Below, piece by piece: positions 7,547 through 13,807 of a stretch of DNA of 16,377 bases. Source of the stretch: Actinomycetes bacterium (GTDB lineage: Bacteria; Actinomycetota; Actinomycetes; Prado026); assembly GCA_025455945.1 (NCBI GenBank), contig JALOLN010000028.1:1-16377 (forward strand). Direction: 5' to 3'. The translations under genes were made by a program, and so were the position numbers. Position 1 is the stretch's first letter; the number at the start of each line of letters is the position of its first letter. The notes under the pieces were generated by a model. That model did not search any database and was not told the origin of the DNA. It worked only from the letters and a program-made list of their open reading frames with translations.

Positions 7547-7580
7547 TAACGCAGAGAAATCATACAATTACTCTGCGCAA
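7547..7580. promoter_or_regulatory. Two BldD-box-like sites in an AT-rich island
   Basis: TAACGCAGAGAAA (7547-7559) and TTACTCTGCGCAA (7568-7580) each match the published BldD consensus TNACNC(A/T)GNGTNA at every fixed position but one. Their centres are 21 bp apart, two turns of B-DNA. Together they also form a perfect 7-bp inverted repeat, CGCAGAG (7550-7556) and CTCTGCG (7571-7577). In 7541-7580, 24 of 40 bases are A or T, unlike anything else in the window. BldD is the actinobacterial regulator that binds DNA when loaded with c-di-GMP. The gene downstream makes or breaks c-di-GMP. That BldD itself binds here is inference. Confidence 0.55.
7563..7568 (+). promoter_or_regulatory. -10 hexamer TACAAT for the first GGDEF-EAL gene
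   Basis: TACAAT differs from TATAAT by one base. It sits between, and touches, the two BldD-like boxes, so a protein bound there would block RNA polymerase. Transcription would start near 7575, about 20 bases before the ATG. No good -35 is seen 16-19 bases upstream. Confidence 0.55.
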
Positions 7581-7594
7581 GGCGTGGGGGCAGC

Positions 7595-9685
7595 ATGGCC
7601 GAGGCGATGCCGGACGTCGGCGCGGGCGAGGTGCCGGGGCACCGCCCGGCGTCCCGGCTGACGTCGGTCAACGGCTTCAGCGTGACCTTCTGGGTCACGG
7701 TGGTCGTCGGCACCGGCGTGCTCGTCGCTGCCGCCCGGGAGATGACGACCTCCGGTCCGGTGGCACGGCCCGCGGCGCTGGCCGTGCTCACCGCGCTGGT
7801 CGTCTTCGGCGAGCTCCGCCCGGTCGTCACCAGCAGGTCCTACGGCGAGGGCGTGACGCCGTCCATCGCGTTCACCTTCGCGATCATGTACCTGTGGGGG
7901 CCGTGGCCGGCCCTGCTGGCCCAGGGTCTGGCGTCGGTGGTCGCCGACGTGGCCGCGCGCAAGGAGTGGTGGCGGACCCTGTTCAACCCCGCGCAGTACG
8001 CCATCTCCTTCCTCGCGGCCTGGGGCGTCATGGTGGCCGCGGGCTACCAGGCGGTGCCGACCGCCGTGGGCTCGATCTCCGCCGGCGACCTGCTGCCGAT
8101 GGCCCTGGCCTGGGTCGTCTACTTCCTGGTCAACAACGCGGTCGTCTCGGCCGTGCTGGCCACCTACAGCGGGGAGTCCCTGCGGGCCCTCTTCTTCGAG
8201 GACTTCGGCTACGTCGTCGTCTCCAACTTCTCCGTCTTCGTCGTCTCCCCGCTCGTCGCCGTCGGGGTGGGCATGAGCGTGTGGTGGGTGGCTCTCGTCC
8301 TGCCGCCCCTCTTCGCCGTGTACCGGACCTCGGCCATGTCGCTGGAGAAGGAGCACCAGGCCAACCACGACGCGCTCACCGGGCTGCCCAACCGGGTGCT
8401 GCTGCTCGACCGGCTGGGCCGCGCCCTGGCCGATCGGCGCGAGGGTCGGGTGGCGCTGTTCCTGCTGGACCTCGACCGGTTCAAGGAGGTCAACGACACC
8501 CTCGGCCACCTCATGGGCGACCGTCTGCTCATCCACGTCGCCGAGCGCATCCGCGCCGCGGTGCGGCCGTCCGACGTCGTCGCCCGCCTGGGCGGCGACG
8601 AGTTCGCCGTCGTCCTGCCCGCGGTGCCTGACGCGGAGGCCGCTGCCGAGGTTGCCGAGCGCATCCGCGTCGCGGTGGCCGAGCCGTTCGCCTTCGAGGG
8701 CCTGCTGCTCGAGCTCGAGGCCAGTGTCGGGATCGCCCTGTGTCCCGACCACGGGACCGACGTGCAGCAACTGCAGCGCTCCGCCGACGTGGCCATGTAC
8801 CTCGCCAAGGAGGAGCGCTCGGGCGTCGAGGTGTACTCGGCGGCGAAGGACCGGCACTCGACCACGCGCCTGGGGCTGCTCGGCGAGCTGCGCCAGGCGA
8901 TCGAGGGCGGCCAGCTGGAGCTGCACTACCAGCCCAAGGTCGGGCTGGGCTCGGGCGCTCCCGTGGGCGTGGAGGCCCTGGTCCGCTGGCGGCATCCCCA
9001 CCGCGGGCTCATCCTCCCCGACGAGTTCGTGCCGCTGGCCGAGCACTCCGGGCTGATGAACCGGCTCACCGAGTTCGTCGTCGACACCGCGCTGGCGCAG
9101 GCCGCGCAGTGGTGGGAGATCGGCCTGCAGGTACCCGTGGCCGTCAACGTGTCCGCCCGGGACCTGCACGGGCCGTCACTCACCACCACGGTCGCGCGCG
9201 GGCTCGAGCGGCACGGGCTGCCTGCGTCCGCGCTGCTCCTCGAGCTCACCGAGCGGGTCCTCATGGCCGAGTCCGCCCGCGTCGGCGACACCCTGGCGGC
9301 GCTGGAGCGGCTCGGCGTCCGGCTCAGCCTCGACGACTTCGGCACGGGGTACTCGTCCATGGTCATGCTGCGCCGGCTGCCCGTGCGGGAGATCAAGATC
9401 GAGCGGCTGTTCGTCCAGCGGCTGGCCCAGTCCGGTGAGGACGCCACGATCGTCCGCTCGATCGTCGACCTGGCGCACGCGCTGGGCATCCAGGCCGTCG
9501 CCGAGGGCGTGGAGAACGAGATCACGTGGGACCTGCTCGACGACCTCGGCTGCGACAGCGCCCAGGGCTGGTACGTGGGCCGGCCGATGCCCGCGGACCG
9601 CGCCACCGCGTGGCTGCTGCGGCACCCCAGCCAGGCCCGCAACCTGCGGGTCCTGCGCGGCGGATCGGTCGGCGGTTCCGCGTAA
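7595..9685 (+). CDS. Membrane GGDEF-EAL protein, first of a tandem pair
   Basis: A 696-aa protein with seven or so hydrophobic segments between residues 30 and 243, then a GGDEF domain (about 255-420) and an EAL domain (about 440-680) in the cytoplasm. GGDEF synthesises c-di-GMP and EAL hydrolyses it. GGDEF is intact at 333-337, and an RPSD product-inhibition site (RxxD) lies five residues upstream at 324-327. In the EAL domain E460 (EAL), the N of VNVSARDL, the E of LELTE, D580-D581 (DDFGTG), K601, E640 (AEGVE) and Q657 (QGW) are all present. The LKID motif reads IKIE, a conservative change at 603. ATG 7595 has only GTGGGGG before it; M5 (7607) is an alternative. Streptomyces RmdB has the same domain order. 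Direction of net activity cannot be told from sequence. Confidence 0.93.
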   Translation: MAEAMPDVGAGEVPGHRPASRLTSVNGFSVTFWVTVVVGTGVLVAAAREMTTSGPVARPAALAVLTALVVFGELRPVVTSRSYGEGVTPSIAFTFAIMYLWGPWPALLAQGLASVVADVAARKEWWRTLFNPAQYAISFLAAWGVMVAAGYQAVPTAVGSISAGDLLPMALAWVVYFLVNNAVVSAVLATYSGESLRALFFEDFGYVVVSNFSVFVVSPLVAVGVGMSVWWVALVLPPLFAVYRTSAMSLEKEHQANHDALTGLPNRVLLLDRLGRALADRREGRVALFLLDLDRFKEVNDTLGHLMGDRLLIHVAERIRAAVRPSDVVARLGGDEFAVVLPAVPDAEAAAEVAERIRVAVAEPFAFEGLLLELEASVGIALCPDHGTDVQQLQRSADVAMYLAKEERSGVEVYSAAKDRHSTTRLGLLGELRQAIEGGQLELHYQPKVGLGSGAPVGVEALVRWRHPHRGLILPDEFVPLAEHSGLMNRLTEFVVDTALAQAAQWWEIGLQVPVAVNVSARDLHGPSLTTTVARGLERHGLPASALLLELTERVLMAESARVGDTLAALERLGVRLSLDDFGTGYSSMVMLRRLPVREIKIERLFVQRLAQSGEDATIVRSIVDLAHALGIQAVAEGVENEITWDLLDDLGCDSAQGWYVGRPMPADRATAWLLRHPSQARNLRVLRGGSVGGSA

Positions 9686-9732
9686 GAGATCACACCGGCG
9701 GCCGTCCCACCCTCAAGCACCGGCTGGTGCGT

Positions 9733-9777
9733 CCCGAGACTTCGGGCAGAGGACGTCGGGTCCTCGGGCGGAGGAGG
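9733..9777 (+). promoter_or_regulatory. Leader of the second GGDEF-EAL gene with competing hairpins
   Basis: The 98-base gap 9686-9783 holds two small perfect hairpins: CCCGA-GACT-TCGGG (9733-9746) and GAGGAC-GTCGG-GTCCTC (9749-9765). The segment TCCTC (9761-9765) can instead pair with GAGGA (9771-9775) of the strong ribosome-binding site GAGGAGG (9771-9777), across the 5-base loop GGGCG. CCCGAG (9733-9738) can also pair with CTCGGG (9763-9768). The pairings exclude one another, as in a translational switch. It does not resemble a known c-di-GMP riboswitch. In such GC-rich DNA, chance is a real alternative. No promoter is evident here, so the gene is probably co-transcribed with the one upstream. 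Confidence 0.35.
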
Positions 9778-9783
9778 GGTGGG

Positions 9784-11835
9784 ATGAGCAGGAGGCCCGA
9801 GCGGCCGTCACTGGCTCGCTGGTCGCTGTTCAGCGTCACCTGGCACCTCTCCGTCTGGGGTGGCTGGGCGCTGGTCGTCGCGGCCGCCTTCCTCGTCCAG
9901 CCCGACATCGGCGTCATGCCGGTGAGCTTCTGGGTGATCGCCGCCCTCGTGCTGCTCGGCGAGCTGCGTCCGGTGCGCACGGCCGGGTCCTTCGACCCGC
10001 AGGGCGTGGTCACGTCGACGGCGTTCGTCTTCGCGATCATGTACCTGTGGGGGCTGTGGCCCGCCATCTTGCTGCAGGCCGGCGCCACCGTCGTCTCGGA
10101 GACGGCCCAGCGCAAGGAGCACTGGAAGCTCTTCTTCAACGTGGGCCAGTACTGCCTGTCGATCCTCGCGGCCTGGCTCGTCATGGCCGCCGCCGGTCTG
10201 CCTGAGGGACTGCACGGCACGACGCCAGCGCGCGAGCTGGTCGGCACCGACCTGTTCTGGCTGGTCCCGACCTGGCTCGTCTGGTACCTCGTCAACAACG
10301 CCCTGGTCTCGGGGGTGTCGGGGGACGAGGGCGTGTCGTTCCGCGCGGCCTTCGTCGAGGACTTCTGGTACTACATCTTCACCACCGCGGCGGTCTGTGC
10401 GCTCTCCCCGCTGGTGGTCCTGGCGGCGGAGGCCAGCGCCTGGTACATCCCGCTGCTGCTCGTCCCGATGTTCGCCGTCCACAAGACCGCACGGATCTCC
10501 CTGGACGAGCAGCACAAGGCGCTGCACGACTCCCTCACCGGGCTGCCGAACCGCAAGCTGCTGCTGCGCCAGCTGGAGACCACCGTCGCCCGGCCGGGGC
10601 ACGAGCCGTTCGCCCTCGCCCTGCTCGACCTGGACCGGTTCAAGGAGGTCAACGACACTCTCGGCCACCATGTCGGCGACCAGCTGCTCGAGCTCGTCGC
10701 CAGGCGCATCACCGGGGCGCTGCGGCCCGACGACGTCGTCGCCAGGCTCGGCGGCGACGAGTTCGCCATCTTCCTGCCCGGCGTCGAGCACGGCGCCGAC
10801 GCGGTCGAGATCGCCCAGCGGGTCCGCGGTGCGCTGGAGGAGCCCTTCCACCTCGAGGACGTGCTCCTGGAGCTCGAGGCCAGCATCGGGATCACCCTGT
10901 CGCCGCAGCACGGCGACGACGTCGAGCAGCTGATGCGCGGCGCCGACGTCGCCATGTACCTGGCGAAGGAGCTGCACGCCGACCTCGAGGTCTACGACCC
11001 CACCCGTGACCACAACTCCACCGACCGGCTCGGGCTGCTGGCGGCGCTGCGCCGGGCCATCGACAACGACGAGCTCGAGCTGCACTACCAGCCGATCGTC
11101 GACCTCCAAGGTGACGAGACGCCGCGGGTCGAGGCCCTCGTCCGGTGGAACCACCCCCAGCGCGGCTTCATCCCGCCCGACGAGTTCATCCCGCTGGCCG
11201 AGACCTCCGGGCTCATGCACCGGCTCACCGCGTTCGTCATCGACACCGCCCTCGGGCAGGTCGCCGAGTGGCGCCGGATGGGACTGGTCACCGAGGTCGC
11301 CGTCAACGTCTCGGCTCGGGACCTGCACGGCAGCGAGCTGGCCCGCACGGTGTCCGAGGCGCTGGCCAAGCACCGGCTGCCGGCCGCGCTGCTCAAGCTC
11401 GAGCTCACCGAGCGGACCCTGACCGCCGACCACTCCCGGGTGCTGGACACCCTCGAGGCCCTGGAGGCGATGGACGTCTCCCTCAGCCTCGACGACTTCG
11501 GCACCGGCTTCTCCTCGATGTTCATGCTCAAGCGGCTGCCGGTGAGCGAGCTCAAGGTCGACCGGTCGTTCGTCACCTCGCTGACGACGGTGGAGGGCGA
11601 CCTGTCGATCGTGCGGACGATCATCGACCTCGCGCACTCCCTCGGCATGACGGCGGTCGCCGAGGGGGTCGAGACCAAGGACGTCTGGGACGCCCTGCGC
11701 TCCCTCGGCTGCGACACCGCCCAGGGGTGGTTCGTGAGCAGGCCCATGGCGGCCGAGCAGGCCACCGCATGGCTGTTCGCCAACGTCGGCGACGGCCGTC
11801 CGCTGCACCTCGTCCGCGACGCCGGCATCGCCTGA
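9784..11835 (+). CDS. Membrane GGDEF-EAL protein, second of a tandem pair
   Basis: A 683-aa paralogue of the preceding protein with the same plan: hydrophobic segments between residues 12 and 235, GGDEF about 245-410, EAL about 430-670. GGDEF is exact at 323-327 with the RxxD inhibition site RPDD at 314-317. The EAL catalytic set is complete: E450, the N of VNVSARDL, the E of LELTE, D570-D571, K591 (LKVD, canonical D593), E630 and Q647. Each landmark sits ten residues earlier than in the first protein, so the pair arose by duplication without internal rearrangement. The membrane domains share GELRPV, FAIMYLWG, RKE-W, QY and the LVNNA segment. Start ATG 9784 follows the very strong ribosome-binding site GAGGAGG by six bases. 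The frame is open upstream but overlaps the first gene. Confidence 0.93.
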   Translation: MSRRPERPSLARWSLFSVTWHLSVWGGWALVVAAAFLVQPDIGVMPVSFWVIAALVLLGELRPVRTAGSFDPQGVVTSTAFVFAIMYLWGLWPAILLQAGATVVSETAQRKEHWKLFFNVGQYCLSILAAWLVMAAAGLPEGLHGTTPARELVGTDLFWLVPTWLVWYLVNNALVSGVSGDEGVSFRAAFVEDFWYYIFTTAAVCALSPLVVLAAEASAWYIPLLLVPMFAVHKTARISLDEQHKALHDSLTGLPNRKLLLRQLETTVARPGHEPFALALLDLDRFKEVNDTLGHHVGDQLLELVARRITGALRPDDVVARLGGDEFAIFLPGVEHGADAVEIAQRVRGALEEPFHLEDVLLELEASIGITLSPQHGDDVEQLMRGADVAMYLAKELHADLEVYDPTRDHNSTDRLGLLAALRRAIDNDELELHYQPIVDLQGDETPRVEALVRWNHPQRGFIPPDEFIPLAETSGLMHRLTAFVIDTALGQVAEWRRMGLVTEVAVNVSARDLHGSELARTVSEALAKHRLPAALLKLELTERTLTADHSRVLDTLEALEAMDVSLSLDDFGTGFSSMFMLKRLPVSELKVDRSFVTSLTTVEGDLSIVRTIIDLAHSLGMTAVAEGVETKDVWDALRSLGCDTAQGWFVSRPMAAEQATAWLFANVGDGRPLHLVRDAGIA

Positions 11836-11862
11836 CCGCCAGCGTCCGACCCACCCCGACGT

Positions 11863-11874
11863 CGCCTTCTGGCG
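11863..11874 (-). repeat. Palindromic 12-mer CGCCAGAAGGCG, copy 2 (inverted)
   Basis: The reverse complement reads CGCCAGAAGGCG, identical to the copies at 4287-4298 and 11915-11926. It forms the left arm of the 13-bp inverted repeat upstream of gatC. Confidence 0.55.
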
Positions 11875-11914
11875 CGCCACGGGGGTGTGGTGCCTGCCCA
11901 GGGCCCCGGCACAG

Positions 11915-11926
11915 CGCCAGAAGGCG
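11915..11926 (+). repeat. Palindromic 12-mer CGCCAGAAGGCG, copy 3
   Basis: Right arm of the inverted repeat upstream of gatC, in the same orientation as copy 1. As with copy 1 it is preceded by G and followed by TGG-rich sequence and a TAGGNT-type -10 hexamer (23 bases on here, 29 bases on at copy 1). Confidence 0.55.
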
Positions 11927-11949
11927 GTGGAGGGGGTGGCTGCGGAGCC

Positions 11950-11955
11950 TAGGAT
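11950..11955 (+). promoter_or_regulatory. -10 hexamer for gatCAB
   Basis: TAGGAT fits TANNNT and lies 47 bases before the gatC ATG. A transcript from about 11962 would include the ribosome-binding site GAGGAG (11987-11992). No clear -35 is visible. Confidence 0.4.
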
Positions 11956-12002
11956 GGGGGCAGCCGGACGCCCGGATCCCCAGCCCGAGGAGCGGCCCCG
12001 CC

Positions 12003-12299
12003 ATGCCGTCGATCACCCGCGACGAGGTCGCCCACCTCGCCCGGCTGGCCAGGCTCGACCTGACGGACGAGCACCTCGACCGGCTGGCCGCCGAGCTCGA
12101 CGTCATCCTCACGTCGGTGGCCACCGTCGCCGAGGTGGCCACCGCGGACATCCCGCCCACGTCCCACCCGCTGCCGCTGACCAACGTCTTCCGCGAGGAC
12201 GTCGTCCACCCCTCGCTGGCGCCCGAGCAGGCGCTGGCCGCCGCCCCCGCGGTCGAGGACCAGCGCTTCCGGGTGCCGCGCATCCTGGACGAGGAGTGA
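12003..12299 (+). CDS. gatC: Asp/Glu-tRNA amidotransferase subunit C
   Basis: GatC (98 aa) is the small subunit that wraps around GatA and holds it to GatB. The complex converts Glu-tRNA(Gln), and often Asp-tRNA(Asn), to the amidated form. The N-terminal helices read ITRDEVAHLARLARLDL, the family hallmark. The C-terminal part has the LREDVV-type segment (NVFREDVV) and ends in FRVPRILDEE, the usual tail. ATG 12003 has GAGGAG ten bases upstream. The frame is open far upstream but there it is only a shadow of the preceding gene. It is the first gene of a tight gatC-gatA-gatB operon with its own candidate promoter. Confidence 0.96.
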   Translation: MPSITRDEVAHLARLARLDLTDEHLDRLAAELDVILTSVATVAEVATADIPPTSHPLPLTNVFREDVVHPSLAPEQALAAAPAVEDQRFRVPRILDEE

Positions 12300-12304
12300 C
12301 CGCG

Positions 12305-13807
12305 GTGGCCCAGCCGGCCGACCTGACCCGGCTGACGGCGCACGACCTGGCCACTGCTGTCGCCGCCGGTGAGGTCTCAGCGGTGGAGGTCGCGCAGGCC
12401 CACCTGGACCGGATCAGCGCCGTCGACGAGGCCGTCCACGCGTTCCTGCACGTCGACACCGACGGCGCGCTCGCCGCCGCCCGAGCCGTCGACGCGGCAC
12501 GCGCCGCCGGGGAGCGGCTGGGCCCGCTGGCCGGCGTCCCGCTGGGTCTGAAGGACGTCCTGACCATGCAGGGCGTGCCGACGACGTGCGGCTCCCGGAT
12601 CCTCGAGGGCTGGCGCCCCGCCTACGACGCCACGGTCACCCGTCGGCTGAAGGAGTCCGGCGTCGTCATCCTCGGCAAGACCAACATGGACGAGTTCGCC
12701 ATGGGGTCCTCCACCGAGCACTCGGCGTACGGCCCCACGCACAACCCCTGGGACCTCGAGCGCATCCCCGGCGGGTCGGGCGGCGGCTCGGCGGCCGCGG
12801 TGGCCGCCTTCGAGGCTCCGCTCGCGATCGGCACGGACACCGGTGGGTCGATCCGGCAGCCGGCCGCCGTCACCGGGACCGTCGGCGTCAAGCCGACGTA
12901 CGGCGGGGTCTCCCGCTACGGGCTGGTCGCGCTGGCGTCGTCGCTGGACCAGGCCGGGCCGTGCGCCCGGACCGTCCTGGACGCCGCCCTGCTGCACGAG
13001 GTGATCGGCGGCCACGACCCGCACGACTCGACGTCGATCGACGCGCCGGTGCCCCCGGTCGTCGAGGCGGCCCGCCGTGCCGACGTCCGTGGCCTGCGGG
13101 TCGGCGTGGTGCGCGAGCTCAGCGGCGCGGGCTACCAGGTCGGCGTCCAGCAGCGCTTCGACGAGGCGGTCGCGCTGCTCGAGGAGCTCGGTGCCGAGGT
13201 CGTCGAGGTCTCCTGCCCGCACTTCACCTACGCCTTGGCGGCGTACTACCTCATCCTGCCGAGCGAGTGCTCGAGCAACCTCGCCAGGTTCGACGGCATC
13301 CGGTACGGGCTGCGCGCCGGGGACGACGGCGTGCGGTCGGTCGAGGAGGTGATGTCGACGACCCGGGCGGCCGGGTTCGGCGACGAGGCGATCCGCCGGA
13401 TCATCCTCGGCACCTACGCCCTCTCCGCCGGGTACTACGACGCGTACTACGGCTCGGCGCAGAAGGTGCGCACGCTGATCACCGGTGACTTCCGGGCGGC
13501 GTTCGAGCAGGCCGACGTCCTGGTGTCGCCGACCGCGCCCACCACCGCCTTCCGGCTCGGCGAGAAGCTGGCCGACCCGCTGGCGATGTACCTCAACGAC
13601 GTCGCGACCATCCCGGCGAACCTGGCCGGCATCCCCGGTCTCTCCCTGCCGGTGGGCCTGGCCCCCGAGGACGGCCTGCCCGTGGGTCTGCAGGTGATGG
13701 CCCCCGTCCTGGCCGACGACCGGCTGTACCGGGTGGGTGCCGCGCTCGAGACCGCCCTGCTCGACAGGTGGGGGCGGCCGCTGCTGGAGGAGGCCCCGTC
13801 GCTGTGA
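12305..13807 (+). CDS. gatA: Asp/Glu-tRNA amidotransferase subunit A
   Basis: GatA (500 aa) is the glutaminase of the complex. It releases ammonia from glutamine and sends it through a tunnel to GatB. It belongs to the amidase-signature family with a Ser-cisSer-Lys triad. Here these are K83 (GLKD), S158 (first Ser of GGSGGGS) and nucleophile S182 (DTGGSIRQPA). The spacing equals that of Staphylococcus aureus GatA shifted by four. KTNMDEFAMGSSTEHSAYGP and GVKPTYGGVSRYGLVA are strongly conserved blocks. The preferred start is GTG 12305, with GAGGAG (12291-12296) eight bases upstream inside the gatC end. GTG 12296, overlapping the gatC stop as GTGA, is an alternative giving 503 aa. The last four bases overlap gatB. 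Confidence 0.96.
   Translation: MAQPADLTRLTAHDLATAVAAGEVSAVEVAQAHLDRISAVDEAVHAFLHVDTDGALAAARAVDAARAAGERLGPLAGVPLGLKDVLTMQGVPTTCGSRILEGWRPAYDATVTRRLKESGVVILGKTNMDEFAMGSSTEHSAYGPTHNPWDLERIPGGSGGGSAAAVAAFEAPLAIGTDTGGSIRQPAAVTGTVGVKPTYGGVSRYGLVALASSLDQAGPCARTVLDAALLHEVIGGHDPHDSTSIDAPVPPVVEAARRADVRGLRVGVVRELSGAGYQVGVQQRFDEAVALLEELGAEVVEVSCPHFTYALAAYYLILPSECSSNLARFDGIRYGLRAGDDGVRSVEEVMSTTRAAGFGDEAIRRIILGTYALSAGYYDAYYGSAQKVRTLITGDFRAAFEQADVLVSPTAPTTAFRLGEKLADPLAMYLNDVATIPANLAGIPGLSLPVGLAPEDGLPVGLQVMAPVLADDRLYRVGAALETALLDRWGRPLLEEAPSL

Larger units (their letters stand above)
11863..11926. terminator. Inverted repeat between the GGDEF-EAL genes and gatC
   Basis: CGCCTTCTGGCGC (11863-11875) and GCGCCAGAAGGCG (11914-11926) are a perfect 13-bp inverted repeat around 38 bases that contain further short pairings (TGCC with GGCA, GCCC with GGGC). 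It starts 27 bases after the stop of the second GGDEF-EAL gene and ends 23 bases before the gatC -10 hexamer. A terminator is the simplest reading. A paired operator or a mobile palindromic repeat is possible because the same unit occurs near 4287. Confidence 0.55.

Noticed and set aside
7681..7699. Perfect 7-bp hairpin CGTGACC-TTCTG-GGTCACG near the start of the first GGDEF-EAL gene
   Set aside because: It lies in codons for a transmembrane helix, and its half-site spacing does not fit the BldD box. A chance palindrome is likely in such GC-rich coding DNA.
9686..9783. A c-di-GMP riboswitch in the gap between the two GGDEF-EAL genes
   Set aside because: The conserved core bases and stem arrangement of the known c-di-GMP riboswitch classes are not seen. 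Only short local hairpins are present.
9686..9783. BldD box before the second GGDEF-EAL gene
   Set aside because: The best candidate (TCACACCGGCGGC from about 9690) fails at four fixed positions of the consensus.
7471..11862. GGDEF-EAL pair as a recently acquired mobile island
   Set aside because: No integrase, transposase, tRNA, target-site repeat or change in base composition of the genes at either border; codon use looks like that of the neighbours.
9808..11880. Very long open frame on the minus strand opposite the second GGDEF-EAL gene (690 codons), and similar long antisense frames elsewhere
   Set aside because: Long antisense frames are expected when the third codon position is almost always G or C. 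The translations are low-complexity Arg/Gly/Pro/Val-rich and show no family motifs, while the opposite strand encodes well-conserved proteins.
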